A stretch of 64,000 nucleotides of DNA from Gloeobacter kilaueensis JS1 (GCF_000484535.1 NC_022600.1:434001-498000); one strand, 5' to 3'. Shown: positions 32,949 to 43,600, numbered from the stretch's first letter. Notes: generated from the sequence alone by a model not told the origin. Made by a program: numbers and translations.

Positions 32949-33061
32949 TTTTTGCCGTTCCTCCGCCTCCTGTACTGCAAAACTTGAACGAGTCTAAGTA
33001 TTTCTGTCCGCTCAGGCAAGCTCCCAGGGTAGATAAAGTACACCCCAAAAGCAGCAACAGG

Positions 33062-33472
33062 TTATTGTCTTATCCCTACCTCGGCTGCCAGCTGTCGTAG
33101 AGCCTCTACCTTGATGGGCTTGAGCAGGTGGCAGGCCGCCTCCAGAAGCCTGGAGCGCTCGATCGCCGCCGGGTCGTCGGCGCTGGTGAGCATCGCCACC
33201 TGCAGGTGCATCAAATCGGGCTCGCCTCTCATCCAGGCCAGTAGTTCGTGGCCGTTTTGCCCCGGCAACCGCAAATCCAGCAGCGTCAACACCGGCAGGG
33301 GATGGGCAGTGCGATCGGCGTACACGCCGTCGCCTCTCAAGTAAGCGACGGCCCGCTCCGCATCTTCGAGCACCAGTACGTTGGCCCCGAGCCCGACTTT
33401 TTTAAGGACCCGCCGGGCGAGCAGGGCGTCCTCCGGATTGTCCTCGACGATCAGTACCCTGGGTTGTACCAC
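33062..33472 (-). CDS. Rcp1-type single-domain response regulator
   Basis: 136 residues, a lone CheY-like receiver of the Rcp1 group. Acidic pocket VEDNPEDALLARRV, phospho-acceptor Asp in LTLLDLRLPGQNGHELLAW, Thr/Ser in MLTSADD, Lys in HLLKPIKVEAL. The DLRLPGQNGHE segment and insertion after beta-3 are typical of regulators paired with phytochrome-like or CHASE3 kinases. It has no output domain, so it probably shuttles phosphate. It starts 4 nt after the stop of the CHASE3 kinase and precedes the REC-HK hybrid, making a three-gene relay. Confidence 0.93.
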   Translation of the reverse strand: MVQPRVLIVEDNPEDALLARRVLKKVGLGANVLVLEDAERAVAYLRGDGVYADRTAHPLPVLTLLDLRLPGQNGHELLAWMRGEPDLMHLQVAMLTSADDPAAIERSRLLEAACHLLKPIKVEALRQLAAEVGIRQ

Positions 33473-33476
33473 GGAC

Positions 33477-35282
33477 CTACCCCTCCGCCAGATCGATGAA
33501 AAAACGGCTGCCGCTGTCTTTTTGAGATTCTACGCCTGCCCTGCCGCCCATGCGCTCACAGCCGCGCTGGACAATCGCCAGTCCGATGCCGGTGCCAGGA
33601 TAGGTCTCAAAGCCGTGCAGGCGCTCGAAGACGCCCCAGATGCGCTCCTGCCTGTCAGGGGCAATGCCGATGCCGTTGTCTTCGACCCATAGCCGCACCC
33701 GCGCCTGGCTTGTGTTTTGCCGGGCATACACGCGCACCCTGGGAGTGACGCTGGGGGCGACAAATTTGATCGCATTGCTCAGCAGATTGGTCAGAACCTG
33801 AACGAGAATGACCCGATCGGCCTGTACGGCAGGCAGGGGCCGCTCTACCCGGATAACGGCGCTCGATCGCTGGATGTCTGCGCTCAGCTCCTCCAGGGCT
33901 CTACTCACTGCCGCTTCCAGGCTGATCGCCCGCGTCTCGATCTCGGTACTTCCGAGGCGGCTGTAGGCCAGCAGGTCGTCGATCAACTGCTCCATGCGCC
34001 TGCCGCTAAAGTCGATGCGCTCAAGGTACTCCCGGCATTCGCCGTTCAGTGTCCTGCCACAGTCTTCGACGATCGCCTCGACGAAGCCTTGAATCGAGCG
34101 CAAGGGAGCGCGCAGGTCGTGGGCGACCACAAAGGCGTACTGCTCCAGTTCGCGGTTGGCCTGCTGCAACTGGTCGGTGCGCGCTTCGACTTTTTCTTCG
34201 AGGGTTTCGGCAAGTTGACGCAGTTGTACCTCGGCGCGCACGCGCTCGCTGACATCGACGACAAAGCTGACCGCTTCGTCGCTGTCGGAATCCGGCAGGA
34301 GCGCTGCCCCGACCAGTACCTGAACCTGTGCGCCGTCCTTGCGCACGTATGCCTTCTCGAACACTTCACAGCGGCCAGACTGGCGCAACTGGGCCACCGC
34401 TCGGGCATCAGCAGGCGTGTACTCGCCGGGAGTAATCCGATCCCAGCGCAACTGTCCTCTGGCTAACTCCTCGCGGCTATAACCCACCGTCTGTAAAAAG
34501 GCGTCGTTCGCTTCGTGGATCTGCCCTTCCAGGTCGGCAAAGAGAATACCCACGATATTGGATTCGACCACCCGGCGAAAGCGCTCCTCGCGCTTTGCCA
34601 ACTCCTCCGTCTGGCTGCGGGTTTGTTTGAGCAACTTGCGATATTCGTCGTCTAATTGCACCAGTCGGGCGCGCACAAAGACCACCAGAATCACTCCGGC
34701 AGTACCCAAAGCAACGAGCGCGAGCAAGATCGTGCCCGAAGCCGTACTCTGGGCGGTGCTGGTACGGATGGCGCGCAGATTCTCTTCGACTGAGAGCATC
34801 TGTTGGATCAAGGTGCGCAGTTCATCCATGCGGCGCTTGCCCTCCAGGTTCGCTTGGAGATTGGCGCGTTGCGCCCCAGAAGCCGTAAGCCTGCCTCGGG
34901 CGTAGAGCTGCCAGCTTTCTGCACGGGTGCGCAGGCGGTTGACCCGCTCGCTCTGCTCGCGATTGTCAACCACTAAAGAAGCGAGAGTAGAAAATTGCCC
35001 GCCAAGCGTTGTTCGGGAACGCTCGTGAGGTTCAAGAAAGCGCCGCTCGCCTGTAAGCAGGTAGCCGCGCAAGCCCGTCTCGCCATCGACCAGCAACCGT
35101 TCGGTGCGGTTGAGTGCGCCAATCACATTGCTGGTATGCTCAACCCACCGGTTAGCTTCCAGCAGGGCACCCACCTGCCACAGCAACACCCCGGCCAGAA
35201 CCGCCACCAGCAGCAAAGGCAGCAGCACTGACCACAGCAGGCTGCGACGGAAGGAACGCTCATCAAGCAAGAAGCGCTGCAT
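33477..35282 (-). CDS. CHASE3-PAS sensor histidine kinase
   Basis: 601 residues. The first membrane helix (LLWSVLLPLLLVAVLAGVLL), a periplasmic CHASE3 sensor (about 35-175; ERLLVDGETGLRGYLLTGER is diagnostic), the second helix (GTILLALVALGTAGVILVVF), coiled coil, PAS (RFRRVVESNIVGILFADLEG) with PAC, HisKA whose His is in FVVAHDLRAPLRSIQGF, and HATPase with LLSNAIKFV, EDNGIGIA and GTGIGLAIV. The VAHDLRAPLR box is the variant common in phytochrome-like cyanobacterial kinases. The signal is unknown. First gene of the relay operon. Confidence 0.93.
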   Translation of the reverse strand: MQRFLLDERSFRRSLLWSVLLPLLLVAVLAGVLLWQVGALLEANRWVEHTSNVIGALNRTERLLVDGETGLRGYLLTGERRFLEPHERSRTTLGGQFSTLASLVVDNREQSERVNRLRTRAESWQLYARGRLTASGAQRANLQANLEGKRRMDELRTLIQQMLSVEENLRAIRTSTAQSTASGTILLALVALGTAGVILVVFVRARLVQLDDEYRKLLKQTRSQTEELAKREERFRRVVESNIVGILFADLEGQIHEANDAFLQTVGYSREELARGQLRWDRITPGEYTPADARAVAQLRQSGRCEVFEKAYVRKDGAQVQVLVGAALLPDSDSDEAVSFVVDVSERVRAEVQLRQLAETLEEKVEARTDQLQQANRELEQYAFVVAHDLRAPLRSIQGFVEAIVEDCGRTLNGECREYLERIDFSGRRMEQLIDDLLAYSRLGSTEIETRAISLEAAVSRALEELSADIQRSSAVIRVERPLPAVQADRVILVQVLTNLLSNAIKFVAPSVTPRVRVYARQNTSQARVRLWVEDNGIGIAPDRQERIWGVFERLHGFETYPGTGIGLAIVQRGCERMGGRAGVESQKDSGSRFFIDLAEG

Positions 35283-35510
35283 ATTTGCCAGCCTTCACAG
35301 CTCTAACTTCCGACTCACTATCGTTGCTACACTGCCAGTATGCCCGCGCCAGGTCAAGCTTTCAAGCGAGCACCTGATTTGATAAGCCGTCGGGATGTAT
35401 AGCCGTCGTCAGAACATTCGGAGCAATCCACGGTTTATCCATCGGATTACGTTGTATTTTGAGTCTATGTTTGCTAGGATTTGAGCGGTCGTTCTGTTTC
35501 GCCTGCTGCG

Positions 35511-36026
35511 ATGGCACTTCCGGGTCTATCCCTCGACACCCACTTTCTTTACTTTGCTTACGGTTCGTGCATGTGCCCCGTCGATCTCAAGCGTTCCCTG
35601 GGCGAGGATGTGCATTCTTCTGTCCTCGGTTCGGCGCAACTTTCAGGGTATCGTCTGGGTTTTTATCACTATCTATCGCGGCGCAACTGCGGTGCCCTCG
35701 ACATCGTAGCGGATCCACGCTCGCAGGTCGAAGGCGTACTTTATCGTCTGCCCTTGCGCCTGAGCGACCGGCTCGACGAGCGCGAGGGGGTCGAACTGGG
35801 TTATTACCGCCACGAGCAAGTCGAAGTGAACTGCCGGGGCCGCCTGTACCCTGGCGTGCGCACCTACACGGTGATCGACAAGCTTTCTGAGGAACTGGCT
35901 CCCAACGAGTGGTACAGCAGCGTCGTTCTGCGCGGAGCGCTTACCTGCGGTCTGTCCGAGGAGTATTGCTGGCAGTTGTTCGAGCGGATGCGCTGGCTGC
36001 AGTCGCGCCAGCGCCGGAGCGCTTAG
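35511..36026 (+). CDS. Gamma-glutamylcyclotransferase-like (AIG2/GGCT fold) protein
   Basis: 171 residues. The GGCT fold is recognised by FLYFAYGSCMCPVDL (normally YFAYGSNM) and the mid-region VEGVLYRLPLRLSDRLDERE in which the Glu of the DxxE block is the expected general base. Members cleave gamma-glutamyl peptides to 5-oxoproline. The usual Asn of YGSN is Cys here, so substrate handling may differ. ATG 35511 is chosen over a TTG 30 nt upstream. Its stop overlaps that of the convergent oligopeptidase gene. Confidence 0.82.
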   Translation: MALPGLSLDTHFLYFAYGSCMCPVDLKRSLGEDVHSSVLGSAQLSGYRLGFYHYLSRRNCGALDIVADPRSQVEGVLYRLPLRLSDRLDEREGVELGYYRHEQVEVNCRGRLYPGVRTYTVIDKLSEELAPNEWYSSVVLRGALTCGLSEEYCWQLFERMRWLQSRQRRSA

Positions 36027-38080
36027 CCGACGAGGCTGGTGAGCGGTTCGGTCGATAACCCCAGAGCAAGCAGGATGAAGGCGTACTCGAAGGCGATCTC
36101 GTTCAAGGCGCTGTAGCGTCCGGAGGGGCCGCCGTGGCCTGCGCCCATGTTGGTCTTGAGCAACAGCAGGTTGGCGTCGCGCTTGAGTGTGCGCAGTTTC
36201 GCCGTCCACTTGGCCGGTTCCCAGTAGGCGACGCGCGGATCGTTGAGACCGGCGGTGACGAGCAGGGGCGGATAGGCTTTTGCCTGGACGTTGTCGTAGG
36301 GCGAATAAGAAAGCATGTAGTCGAAGAAGGCTTTTTGCGCGGGGTTGCCCCATTCTTCGTACTCGGTGACGGTGAGCGGAATGGACGGGTCGAGCATGGT
36401 GTTTACCACATCGACGAAGGGCACCTTGGCCACCGCCGCCCCAAATAGCTCCGGTCGCTGGTTGAGCACAGCGGCGATCAAAAGCCCCCCGGCGCTGCCG
36501 CCGGAGATGGCGAGCCGCTCGGGCCGGGTGAAACCCCCCGCGATCAGGTGCTCGGCGCAGGCGATAAAGTCGCTGAAGGTGTTTTGTTTTTTGAGAAACT
36601 TGCCGTCCTCGTACCAGGCTTTGCCCAACTCACCGCCGCCCCGAATATGGGCAATCGCAAAGACAAAGCCCCGCTCCAGCAGGCTGAGCCGGGTCGAGGA
36701 GAAAACCGGGTCGATGCTGATGCCGTAGGAGCCGTATCCTGCCAGATAACAGGGGTTGCTGCCGTCAGGGGCCAGTCCTTTTTTGTAGACGATCGACACC
36801 GGTACCCGTACACCGTCCGGGGCCATCGCCCAGAGCCGTTCGCTGGTGTAGAGGGCCGGATCGTAGTGGTAGACTTCGTCGCGCTTGAGCAGGGTGCGCG
36901 CTCGGCTTGCCATGTCGTAGTCAAAGACCGTGCGCGGCGTCACCAGCGACGTATAGGTAAAGCGCAGGGTACTGCTGGCAAATTCGGGGTTGCGGGCCGG
37001 GAAGTAGGTGTAGACGGGTTCTGGAAAATCGACGGCGTGGCTGGTGCCGGTTTTTTGATCGAATATCTGGATCGTGCGCAGGGCGTTCTCCCGCTCGTAG
37101 ACGACCAGATAGTCGGCAAAAAGGTCGATCCCGTCGAGCTTGACCGCCTCACGGTGCGGGATCAACTCCTGCCAGTGCTCCACTTCCGGGTGCTCGACAG
37201 GGGTGATGAGCAGCTTCGAGTTTTTGGCGTCCTGGTCGGTGACGATATAAAACTGCTCCCCCCGGTGATCGATCGTGTATTTGACTCCCGCCTGCCGCCT
37301 TGCAAAGCAGCGAAAGGAAGCTTCCGGGCTGTCCGCAGGCAGGTAGTGCGCCTCGGCGGTGAGCTTGCTTTCACTCTGGATAATCAGATAGCCCCGGCTG
37401 CGGGTCTTGAAAATATCGACGAAGAACGCTTCGTCGCTTTCTTCAAAGACGAGGGTATCGCCGGGCTGGCCCAAGCGATGCCGCCAGACGCGGTAGGGGC
37501 GCTGGGCCGAATCGAGGGTGACATAAAAGATCGTCCGGTTGTCCTCGGCCCAGGCCACCGAGTAGCCCAGTACATTGTCGATCCCATCGGCCAGCGCTTC
37601 GCCCGTCTCCAGATCTTTAAAGCGCAGGCTATAAATCTCTGAACCGTTCGTGTCGCTCGTAAAGGCGAGCAACCGGTGATCCGGGCTCACCTGCAGCGCT
37701 CCGAGGCTGAAGTAGTCGTGGCCCGCCGCCAGCGCGTTTTGATCGAGCAAAACCATTTCTTCGGCTTCGAGGCTGCCCTTTTTGCGGCAGAAGATCGGAT
37801 ACTGCCGGCCCTGTTCGGTGCGAGAGTAGTAATAATAATCGCCAATTTTTTCGGGCACCGAGAGGTCCGTCTCCTTGATGCGGCTCACCAGCTCGACGTA
37901 GAGCGTCTCCCGCAGCCGGGCGGTGGGCTCCATCATCGCCTCGGTGTAGCGATTTTCTTCTTCGAGGTAGGCGATCACCTCTGGATTGGACCGCTCGCGC
38001 AGCCAGAAGTACGGATCGCTGCGCTCGATGTCGTGGACGACTGTGCGATGGGAAATTTCAGGGGCGCACGGCGGTTGCAT
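36023..38080 (-). CDS. ptrB: Oligopeptidase B (S9A prolyl-oligopeptidase family)
   Basis: 685 residues: an N-terminal seven-bladed propeller (SDPYFWLRERSNPEVIAYLE ... GSEIYSLRFKDLETG) and a C-terminal alpha/beta-hydrolase. Catalytic Ser is in ISGGSAGGLLIAAVLNQRP, Asp in TAGLNDPRVAYWEP, His in TNMGAGHGGPSGRY. VPFVDVVNTMLDPSIPLTVT and EYEEWGNP are typical of PtrB, which cuts after basic residues in peptides shorter than ~30. Cytosolic, no signal peptide. ATG 38078-38080 gives the usual start; an upstream in-frame ATG adds nine residues. Confidence 0.95.
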   Translation of the reverse strand: MQPPCAPEISHRTVVHDIERSDPYFWLRERSNPEVIAYLEEENRYTEAMMEPTARLRETLYVELVSRIKETDLSVPEKIGDYYYYSRTEQGRQYPIFCRKKGSLEAEEMVLLDQNALAAGHDYFSLGALQVSPDHRLLAFTSDTNGSEIYSLRFKDLETGEALADGIDNVLGYSVAWAEDNRTIFYVTLDSAQRPYRVWRHRLGQPGDTLVFEESDEAFFVDIFKTRSRGYLIIQSESKLTAEAHYLPADSPEASFRCFARRQAGVKYTIDHRGEQFYIVTDQDAKNSKLLITPVEHPEVEHWQELIPHREAVKLDGIDLFADYLVVYERENALRTIQIFDQKTGTSHAVDFPEPVYTYFPARNPEFASSTLRFTYTSLVTPRTVFDYDMASRARTLLKRDEVYHYDPALYTSERLWAMAPDGVRVPVSIVYKKGLAPDGSNPCYLAGYGSYGISIDPVFSSTRLSLLERGFVFAIAHIRGGGELGKAWYEDGKFLKKQNTFSDFIACAEHLIAGGFTRPERLAISGGSAGGLLIAAVLNQRPELFGAAVAKVPFVDVVNTMLDPSIPLTVTEYEEWGNPAQKAFFDYMLSYSPYDNVQAKAYPPLLVTAGLNDPRVAYWEPAKWTAKLRTLKRDANLLLLKTNMGAGHGGPSGRYSALNEIAFEYAFILLALGLSTEPLTSLVG

Positions 38081-38270
38081 GGATCTTGACCTGTAAGAAT
38101 ATTTCAATAAACCGGGCCAGACTACATGATAGAGTCCAGGCTTTCGGATGTTCGGGCTGTCAGCCCGGAAGCAGAGCAGTTACTCATAGTCATCCGACTG
38201 CAATCTCCGATGACTGTCACTGCTGGATTTACCAGGCTATTGATCCCCGGTTCACACTCCCAGAAGTGTC

Positions 38271-39485
38271 TTAAGTTGGTTTAGCTGGGAAGAGAGTCGG
38301 AAACCAACGCTCCGCTGCCTCAGCTGGGAAACCCACATGCACTGCGCCTTTCGGTGAATCGGAGCGCAGGTATCCCCGCTCGAGCAATGCTTTGAGCACT
38401 ACTCGGGCCTGACTGTCGGAGTAGCCAATGAACTGTCTGGCCATTCCCCGCTCAAACTCGCCGAAGCGGACGGCGAAGCGCATCAATACATCGGCACCTT
38501 TCGGCAACCTTCCCAAAGTGATCTCCTCGCGCATGTGGGCTTCGATGCGCTCAGCGAGGCGCTCTGTCTGCAGAAGTGACGCCATGAACCGGACTTGATC
38601 CAGGCAAATTTCCAAAAAGAAACGGCAGAAGAGAGTGAGCCCCCGCTCACTCAGGGTACCGCGACCGTCCAGATCATTGCGCCGCTCGTCATCGGCAGCT
38701 GCCAGCATGTTCTTGTACTCTTCTACTCGGCGGGCTAGTCCCCGCGAGACGGACCACAAGCCGGAGCGGCACACTCCTAGCTGACGCAAGTAGGCGTTGG
38801 AGAAGAGCCGGGCTACCCGACCGTTACCGTCGAAGAACGGGTGGATCCACAGAAGGCGATGGTGGGCAGCGCCAGTGGCGATTAAGGCACGGGTGCGTCC
38901 AAGTTGGGCTGGTTCGTATGCCTCGGCGAAGCGTGCCAGGAATTTGGGCAGATCGCTTGGCGGCGGCGGAATATGCGCACCAACTTTGACCCATCCGTTG
39001 CGCAACTGCCCTGGTTTGACCTGTCTGGTCGAACCGGTGTCCGGGTCTTTGGCCAAAAGAAGCGAGTCTGGTAAGCGGTCGCAGAACTCCTTATGCACCC
39101 AGATAAGCCACTCAGCTGAGGTGACGGAAGCGCTAGGGGGACCAGCATCAGCGTCGATCAGCTTCTGTACCGCAATATGGGCTTCGGCCTCCAACTGCAA
39201 CTCGCGCTTGCGCGGCTCGGCAGAGTAGTCCCTCTTCAATGCCCGCTCGATGTCGATCGGATGGGTATTGTGTCCCTCAATCAAGTTGGAGTAGTAACAG
39301 TTCATCGAGCGAACCAGTTCGGCTGTTGCCCGTTTGATATGCGGGGGCAAGGACTGTTCAAGGGCCCTGTCCTCGCTGACGATATCTATAACAAGATCGC
39401 TAAGACCTGCACTTGCTTTGCCCTCTCCGGGCAGAAGTGGTTCCATCACCCCGACAGGCCAGGAGATCTCTTCAAAATTAGTCAT
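38271..39485 (-). CDS. Fic-domain AMP transferase with built-in inhibitory helix
   Basis: 404 residues. The catalytic motif is complete: HPFFDGNGRVARLFSN (HPFxDGNGR). A class II inhibitory motif (S/T)xxxE(G/N) is present upstream as SNLIEGHN, whose Glu would plug the ATP-gamma-phosphate site, so activity is probably off until relieved. An N-terminal Fic_N-like part (PPHIKRATAELVRSMNCYYS) and a C-terminal winged-helix part (SQARVVLKALLERGYLRSD) flank the Fic fold. Fic enzymes usually AMPylate proteins. Composition is closer to neighbours than the RM genes. The upstream region contains a 17-bp direct repeat. Confidence 0.94.
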   Translation of the reverse strand: MTNFEEISWPVGVMEPLLPGEGKASAGLSDLVIDIVSEDRALEQSLPPHIKRATAELVRSMNCYYSNLIEGHNTHPIDIERALKRDYSAEPRKRELQLEAEAHIAVQKLIDADAGPPSASVTSAEWLIWVHKEFCDRLPDSLLLAKDPDTGSTRQVKPGQLRNGWVKVGAHIPPPPSDLPKFLARFAEAYEPAQLGRTRALIATGAAHHRLLWIHPFFDGNGRVARLFSNAYLRQLGVCRSGLWSVSRGLARRVEEYKNMLAAADDERRNDLDGRGTLSERGLTLFCRFFLEICLDQVRFMASLLQTERLAERIEAHMREEITLGRLPKGADVLMRFAVRFGEFERGMARQFIGYSDSQARVVLKALLERGYLRSDSPKGAVHVGFPAEAAERWFPTLFPAKPT

Positions 39486-39790
39486 GCTTATCTGGATATC
39501 GTCCGGCGATTGTTTCGGCGGCTCGCTCTGTACTGTGTCATCGCCTTCTATTCTAGCTTTTCGTTTTTTCTTACTATAGAAATCGGCGATTGTTTCGGCG
39601 ATCTTGAAGGCAAAATCTGTATTTAGTCTCTAGCCAGATCAAGATGGCATTCTTGCTGCTCTTCAGCTGTCTGGCGATTTCGTGGCAGGAGACGCTGGCA
39701 ACAACCATCTCATCACCAGGGGCAGCGTCCCAGGGCGGCAACTGAATTCCTGAATCGTACAATACCGGTTATTTTTGGGACGAGGCCAAT
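39486..39790. repeat. Intergenic region with 17-bp direct repeats upstream of fic
   Basis: About 305 bases without a gene between fic and ubiA. CGGCGATTGTTTCGGCG occurs twice, exactly, at 39504-39520 and 39584-39600 (80 bp apart, about eight helical turns). Such spacing fits paired regulator sites controlling fic, whose start is 18 nt from the first copy. Nothing else is recognised. Confidence 0.5.
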
Positions 39791-40648
39791 CTAGATAAGG
39801 GTACCGCCGATCAGTCCGGCGAGCAGCAAGAAGCCGATCGTAACGTTTTCGTTGAAGACGCGGCCACCGGCGCGGGCCGGATCGCCGGTGGTCTTGAGTA
39901 ACCGGTACTCGCGCCACCAGAGCACAGCGGCAATTGCGAGAGTGGCGTAAAAGCCGGTGCCCAGTTCGAGCTGGTAGCCCGCAACCACAAGACAGACAAA
40001 GGCGAGGGCAAAGAAGACGGCGATCGCCTCGCTCACAAGAGGGCCAAAGAAGATAGCGCTCGACTTGACGCCAATTTTGCGGTCGTCCTCGCGGTCGGTG
40101 AGGCCGTAGGCGGTGTCGAAGCCCAGGGTATAGAAGATCGTCGCCCCCCAGAGCCACCAGGCCGCTGCACTTAGAGAAGCGGTAACCGCCGACCAGGAGA
40201 TGAGCACCGCAAAGCCCCAGGCGATCGAGAGCACCAGCTGCGGGACCGGGAAGACGCGCTTGGCCGCCGGATACAGGGCGATTACCGGTACAGCCGCCAG
40301 GCACAGCCAGAAGGTGAAGGGGTTGAGAAAAAACGTCAGACCCCAGGCACAGACGAGGGCCACCAGGGCAGTGACGACGGCCACCGGTATCGTCAGTTCG
40401 CGGCTTGCAAGCGGGCGGGTGCGGGTGCGCTCGACCAGCGGATCGATGTCGCGGTCCCAGAGGTCGTTGATCACGCAACCGGCGGCGCTGGTGGCGATGG
40501 TACCCACGACCATCACGGCGACGAGCCAGGGGGACGGTGCGCCGTGGGCGGCAGCAAAGACGCCCCACAGAGCCGGGATGAGCAGAATGAGCCGCCCGGC
40601 TGGTTTGTCCCAGCGCAACAGCCGCAAGATGGCACGGGCGGTGGTCAT
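39791..40648 (-). CDS. ubiA: UbiA-family 4-hydroxybenzoate polyprenyltransferase
   Basis: 285 residues, about nine membrane helices. Two Asp-rich Mg2+/diphosphate sites are conserved: CVINDLWDRDIDPLVERTRT (NDxxDxxxD) and AYGLTDREDDRKIGVKSS (DxxxD). It joins a polyprenyl tail to an aromatic acid; in cyanobacteria this orthologue works in plastoquinone synthesis. It shares ATGA with the stop of the large AsmA-like gene upstream, so the two are translationally coupled. No other quinone genes are near. Confidence 0.95.
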   Translation of the reverse strand: MTTARAILRLLRWDKPAGRLILLIPALWGVFAAAHGAPSPWLVAVMVVGTIATSAAGCVINDLWDRDIDPLVERTRTRPLASRELTIPVAVVTALVALVCAWGLTFFLNPFTFWLCLAAVPVIALYPAAKRVFPVPQLVLSIAWGFAVLISWSAVTASLSAAAWWLWGATIFYTLGFDTAYGLTDREDDRKIGVKSSAIFFGPLVSEAIAVFFALAFVCLVVAGYQLELGTGFYATLAIAAVLWWREYRLLKTTGDPARAGGRVFNENVTIGFLLLAGLIGGTLI

Positions 40649-43600
40649 GGCGTCGAGGTGCTGCCGGTGGGCAGGCTGGGGGTGGCGGGAGTGGCCTCTA
40701 CCCAGCGCAACTCCCGCAGCGAGGCGGCCTGGGCGATGGGCCCGTTGACCTCGAAGCTAAAAAATTCGGGCCCGCCGCTCGCCTTGCGGATCTGGCCCAG
40801 CAAGGCAGCGCTCGCTCGGACGAATTCGCCTGTGCCTTTGAGCGCAGCGCTGCGATCGCCTGTGAGTTGCAGGTTGCCGCCCAGGCGCAGCTGAACATTG
40901 GGGGTGAGGTAGCTAAAGTTGTCGCCGGTTGCTGTGCCCCGTTCGATCCGAAATGCCCCTTCAAAGCGATCGAAGCGGCCCGTGTTAAAGCCGCGCACAC
41001 TGCCCGCCAGGTTGCCGGTGGAGCCAAAAAGTGGGCCAAGCAAATCGGCTGTGCTCAGGCGGCCATTTTGAATCAAAAGCGATCCGCTGCCGCTCAGCCC
41101 CTCGACAAATGCCTCGGGGGTGCTGCCCTGGGACTGGAAGTTGATGCTGAGGTCGGCACTGCCCGCGATCTGGTTGCCGAAGCCCAAAAAGACTGTCGCC
41201 AGCTGATTGACATCGGTGCCGCGCAGGGCAATGTCGCCGTTAAAAAGCGGCACGGCGTTGCGCACATTTGTACCGAGGCTGCCGCTCATTCTGCCTTCGG
41301 CGAGGCTCACCGTGAGGCCGCTCAGGTTCCAGATGCCCCGATCGAGGCGAGCCTGGGCGCTCAGGTCGGTGAAGTTCAGGCGGCTCAGCACGCCAGCGTC
41401 GATGCGCAGGCTGCCCTGGCCGTGCAGATTTTTGAGATTGTTTTCGCCCGCGAGGGCACTGGTGAGCAAATTGTCGATGTTGAGCCGATCGAGGCGCAGA
41501 TCGAAGTTGAGCGCCGGATCTTGCGGGTTGCTCAAAGAGCCGGACACCCGGCCATTGCTCTCGCCCAGGCGGAAGGTGAGGCCCGTCGTGCTTACCCGGT
41601 TGCCGGAAAGGCTGACAGGGCCGCTCAGATCGGCTATTCCACCCAGCAGGCCCGGCAGATTGACGTTGCTGAGCTGCAGGGTGCTCTCTACTTCGGGGGC
41701 GGAACCTACCAGTTGCGCTTCGAGTGGGCTCGGCGTACCGGAGGCGATGCCCAGGTTGCCCAGTGGAGTGACGTAGCGGCTGAGGGTGGTCAGTTCGACG
41801 GCTGAATCGGAGCGCAGACGCAGGTTGTAGCGCTGGCTTGCCCGTCCGACATTGGCAATTGTGCCGGAGATGGCAAGGGCAATGTCTTCGAGTTCGAGGC
41901 GACTATTGCTGTCGAGGGCCAGGGCGCTCGGGCTGAGGGTGCCTGAGAGGGTGAGGCGGCGGGCCGGGGCGAGAGCGAGGGTGCCGCCCACGACAAAATC
42001 GCTCAACCCCGACAGATCGACCGTGGCGCTCAAGCTACGCGCTTCGCTGCCCCCCAACGAAAAGCTAACAGGAGCACTGCCACTGGCCCGGATATTGCCC
42101 TGGCCCTTTGGAGTGAGCAGGGCGACGGCAGCCGGAAAGTTGAGGGTACCGTCGCCGGTGAGCTGCATGTCGCCGTAACGGCTGACGAAGCCCTTGAGGT
42201 TGAGGGGGGAGCCGGCGGCACTCACCCGCAGTTGAGGAATAGTCGTGCCCCGCTCGCTGAGGACGACGCTGCCCACGGCATTTTCGAGGGGCGTGCGCAG
42301 ATCCGCAAGGCCGATCGTCGCGCCGCGCAGGTCGAGCTTGCCGGTGGTCGTGCTGCCCGCCAGCTTCAGATCCACCGCTGCAGTGCCCGCCAGGCTACTA
42401 AAAGTCGATCGAAAAGCGCGCCGGAAATCGCCCTCGAACAGATCCGAGGCCAGCAGCGAGTAGGCGGCCTTGAGAGCGAGGCCGTCGCTCGTGATCGCAA
42501 TCTGTGGGTCAGCGCTGTCGGTGCCGTAGCGGTTGAGCACTCCCTCGACATTCAGGCTCGAATCGCCCAGATCGGCCTGCAGGCCAGTGATCGTCAGCTT
42601 GTCGGGTTCAAAGACGAGGCTGCCGCGCGCGTTTTTAAGCGGTTGCGCCCAGCCGTCGCGCTGCAGCGAGGCACCGAGTAACTCAGCGCGGCCCTGCAGT
42701 TTTGGCGCGTCGAGGGTGCCGTCGATCGTCAGATCGAGGTTGGCCCGGCCACCGAGGGTGCCCAACCGGCCACTGGCCAGATTGCTGAAGGCACTCAGAT
42801 CGGCGTTTGCTCCGGTGGCCTTGAGACTCAAAAGACCGTCCGTGGTGCGGTTGACCGTGCCGTTTAAGGTCGTCTCTGCCCCCGCCGGGCCGACGCGCAG
42901 GGCGACAAGCTGCAGGGCACTCTCGGTAAAATCCACCTTGCCGCCCAGCACATCGATCGGTGAACGCAGGCGGGGGTTGATCAGTTTGAGGTTCTGAAAT
43001 TCGAGACTGCCCTCGGTGCTCAGTTTGTCGATCGCACCGCGCAGGCGCAGATCGGCGAAGCGCAACCGGCCTGCGCCCTTGCTCTGCACCAGCCAGTTGC
43101 GCAGATCGGCGCTAAAAAGCCCGAGGGGGAGATTGGCGCGCAGGGCATAAGGATCGATAAAGCCGCTCCTGACAGCAACGTCGAGCTGGGGCTTTGGGTC
43201 GGGACCGGCGGGGCGGACGATGTTGCCCGAGAGATTGGCATCGAGATTTTCACCCGTCAGGTGAAGCTGGTCGGCGCGCACGCTGTCGCCGTCGATCGTG
43301 AGGGCCGTCTGCACATTGACGCGGCGGACCACCCAGGGCGTCGTCGCAAATACCGCCGGCCAGTCCCAGTGCAAAAGCCGAGTACCGACCGTGCCGGCCA
43401 GGCGAGACTGGCCCCCCAGCTGGCCCTGCCAGTCAAAGTTGAGGTCAAAGACGCCGGTCAGCCCCGCCAGGCTTGGAATCTGCTGGGTATAAGCGCTCAG
43501 ATAGCGGGGCCGGAACTTGGCGGCCAGAATCCGCAGTTTGCCTGAAAGCTTCTGCCAGTCGCCGTCTTCGGGGAGAACAAGGTTGCCGTCGAGGGTGAGG

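Noticed and set aside
39663..40568. 301-codon minus-strand frame over ubiA
   Set aside because: Wrong frame of ubiA, Arg/Pro-rich without motifs.
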